Origin: Candidatus Kaiserbacteria bacterium
Lineage (GTDB): Bacteria; Patescibacteriota; Minisyncoccia; Phycocordibacterales; UBA2100
Direction of reading: 5' to 3'
DNA length: 37,207 bases
Assembly: GCA_016867375.1 (NCBI GenBank)
Contig: VGJQ01000011.1
Location: forward strand, 1 to 37,207
The notes under the pieces were generated by a model. That model saw only the letters and a list, made by a program, of their open reading frames with translations, was not told the origin of the DNA and searched no databases. A program made the translations under genes and the position numbers. Each line of letters starts with the position of its first letter. Position 1 is the stretch's first letter. This document shows, piece after piece, positions 36,607 to 37,207 of the stretch.

Positions 36607-37207
36607 TTACGCGGTATTAGTCGGTTCAAGGGCGGGTGCCTTTCTAATGAAGCGCTGCTTGAGGGAAGATATCGTCTCATCGAGCTCTGTGTTCTTCAAA
36701 AGGGCGAGGACGATCACGGCGACGGCGATACCGATAAGACCTGCGACGAGCCCCTGGGTAAACACGCCTGCTGTCGTCCGACTTTCGACGATATACCCCG
36801 AAAGTGAGAGTACGCGATAGGTCACCGCCCCTCCGATAATCGATGCAGCGAGACTCTGGAAGGTGAGACGCAGCATCCGCTGGGACGCTATCGAAAAATC
36901 GCGCACAAAATGATAGTAGCCGATTGCAAACTGCGCGATCGCCCCGAGCGTGAATCCGAGGGTGAGCATGAGGACCGCAGTACCGGGGACGCTTTCCACA
37001 CGCAAGAGTGATTCGATAAATGCATGGAATGTGGGGATCTTTTGGAACAAGATGACCGCCACTACCGCCGTCGTGACAGAGACCAGGATATTTGCCAGTC
37101 CGTAGAACAGGGGTTTTTTTGTGTTGCCGGATGCATAGTAGGTCCGCGCGATCAAAAGCGTGATGGACTGCGCCGTCAATGCGATCACAAATATCGCGAG
37201 CGCTGCA
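36607..37207 (-). CDS. murJ: Lipid II flippase MurJ, C-terminal part (partial)
   Basis: The frame runs into the right edge with no start codon: codons upstream of 37188 (AALAIF) are also open. The visible 199 residues hold about six membrane helices and the motif LLIARTYYASGNTKKPLFYG, matching the MurJ segment LLxRxFYAxxDTxTP. MurJ moves lipid II across the membrane for peptidoglycan synthesis. The tail ends in RFIRKAPALEPTNTA. Confidence 0.85.
   Translation of the reverse strand, partial: AALAIFVIALTAQSITLLIARTYYASGNTKKPLFYGLANILVSVTTAVVAVILFQKIPTFHAFIESLLRVESVPGTAVLMLTLGFTLGAIAQFAIGYYHFVRDFSIASQRMLRLTFQSLAASIIGGAVTYRVLSLSGYIVESRTTAGVFTQGLVAGLIGIAVAVIVLALLKNTELDETISSLKQRFIRKAPALEPTNTA

Noticed and set aside
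1-37207. Alternative genetic code with UGA as glycine
   Set aside because: Several complete genes (lepA, the exonuclease, micro-protein A, the HAD gene) end at TGA at the length expected for their families, and no family protein needs a TGA read-through.

Overview
The window looks like chromosomal DNA of a Candidate Phyla Radiation (Patescibacteria) bacterium, most likely in or near Parcubacteria. This rests on gene style: a tandem-domain ThyX, a PaaX/Cas2-like protein without CRISPR, very short or absent 5' leaders, many small membrane proteins, and dense families of palindromic repeats. TGA is used as a normal stop (lepA and the DEDD exonuclease end in it), so the UGA-glycine code is not in use. 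Base composition is moderately GC-rich. The phylum-level call is inference.

Layout. 1-1280: start of a transposase-like gene leaving the window, an ABC-2 permease and two overlapping micro-proteins. 1280-7360: one-carbon and dTMP supply (folA, tandem thyX, dcd-like, tmk, glyA), interrupted by a REP-associated tyrosine transposase (RAYT) and its GTCGAGGTC-n-GACCTCGAC palindromes. 7448-16977: a DedA protein, then a sugar block (ROK kinase, phosphoglucose/phosphomannose isomerase, GH15, GH57, GT-B glycosyltransferase, eukaryotic-type phosphomannomutase-like HAD) with a PaaX/Cas2-like gene in the middle. 17046-21512: a 4-hydroxyphenylpyruvate dioxygenase-like enzyme, GlmM and a GlcD-type FAD oxidase. 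21542-26703: signalling (FIST protein, soluble histidine kinase, double-receiver regulator, SET-domain methyltransferase, membrane histidine kinase). 26719-37207: hisS, a DEDD exonuclease, tRNAs Phe, Arg and Gly, an arginine-kinase-like phosphagen kinase, a glutaredoxin, a zinc-ribbon protein, a DivIC/FtsB-like protein, lepA, a ClpP-fold membrane protein and the end of murJ.

Three palindrome families run through the intergenic DNA. (1) REP elements around and inside the RAYT gene. (2) Seven 36-42 bp palindromes with differing self-complementary arms around an exact central CTATAG; three flank the PaaX/Cas2-like gene, one overlapping its start codon, in the same way REPs flank a RAYT. (3) MITE-like elements of 31-145 bp with ends TAAGGGCTCGTCCAC and TTAGGTCCCGTTCAT; in six of the copies the first TAA is the in-frame stop codon of the adjacent gene. 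The gene-plus-palindrome pairing of family 2 is the best candidate for an undescribed system. The stop-codon placement of family 3 and a phagocyte-independent energy-buffer enzyme, the phosphagen kinase, are the next most interesting.

As a physiology, the genes suggest a fermentative cell that stores or uses alpha-glucan, may buffer ATP with a phosphagen, makes its own dTMP by ThyX, and has more signalling than a minimal CPR cell. Most genes have an extended -10 box (TGnTATAAT-like) only 3-15 nt before the start codon, so leaderless transcription is probably common.
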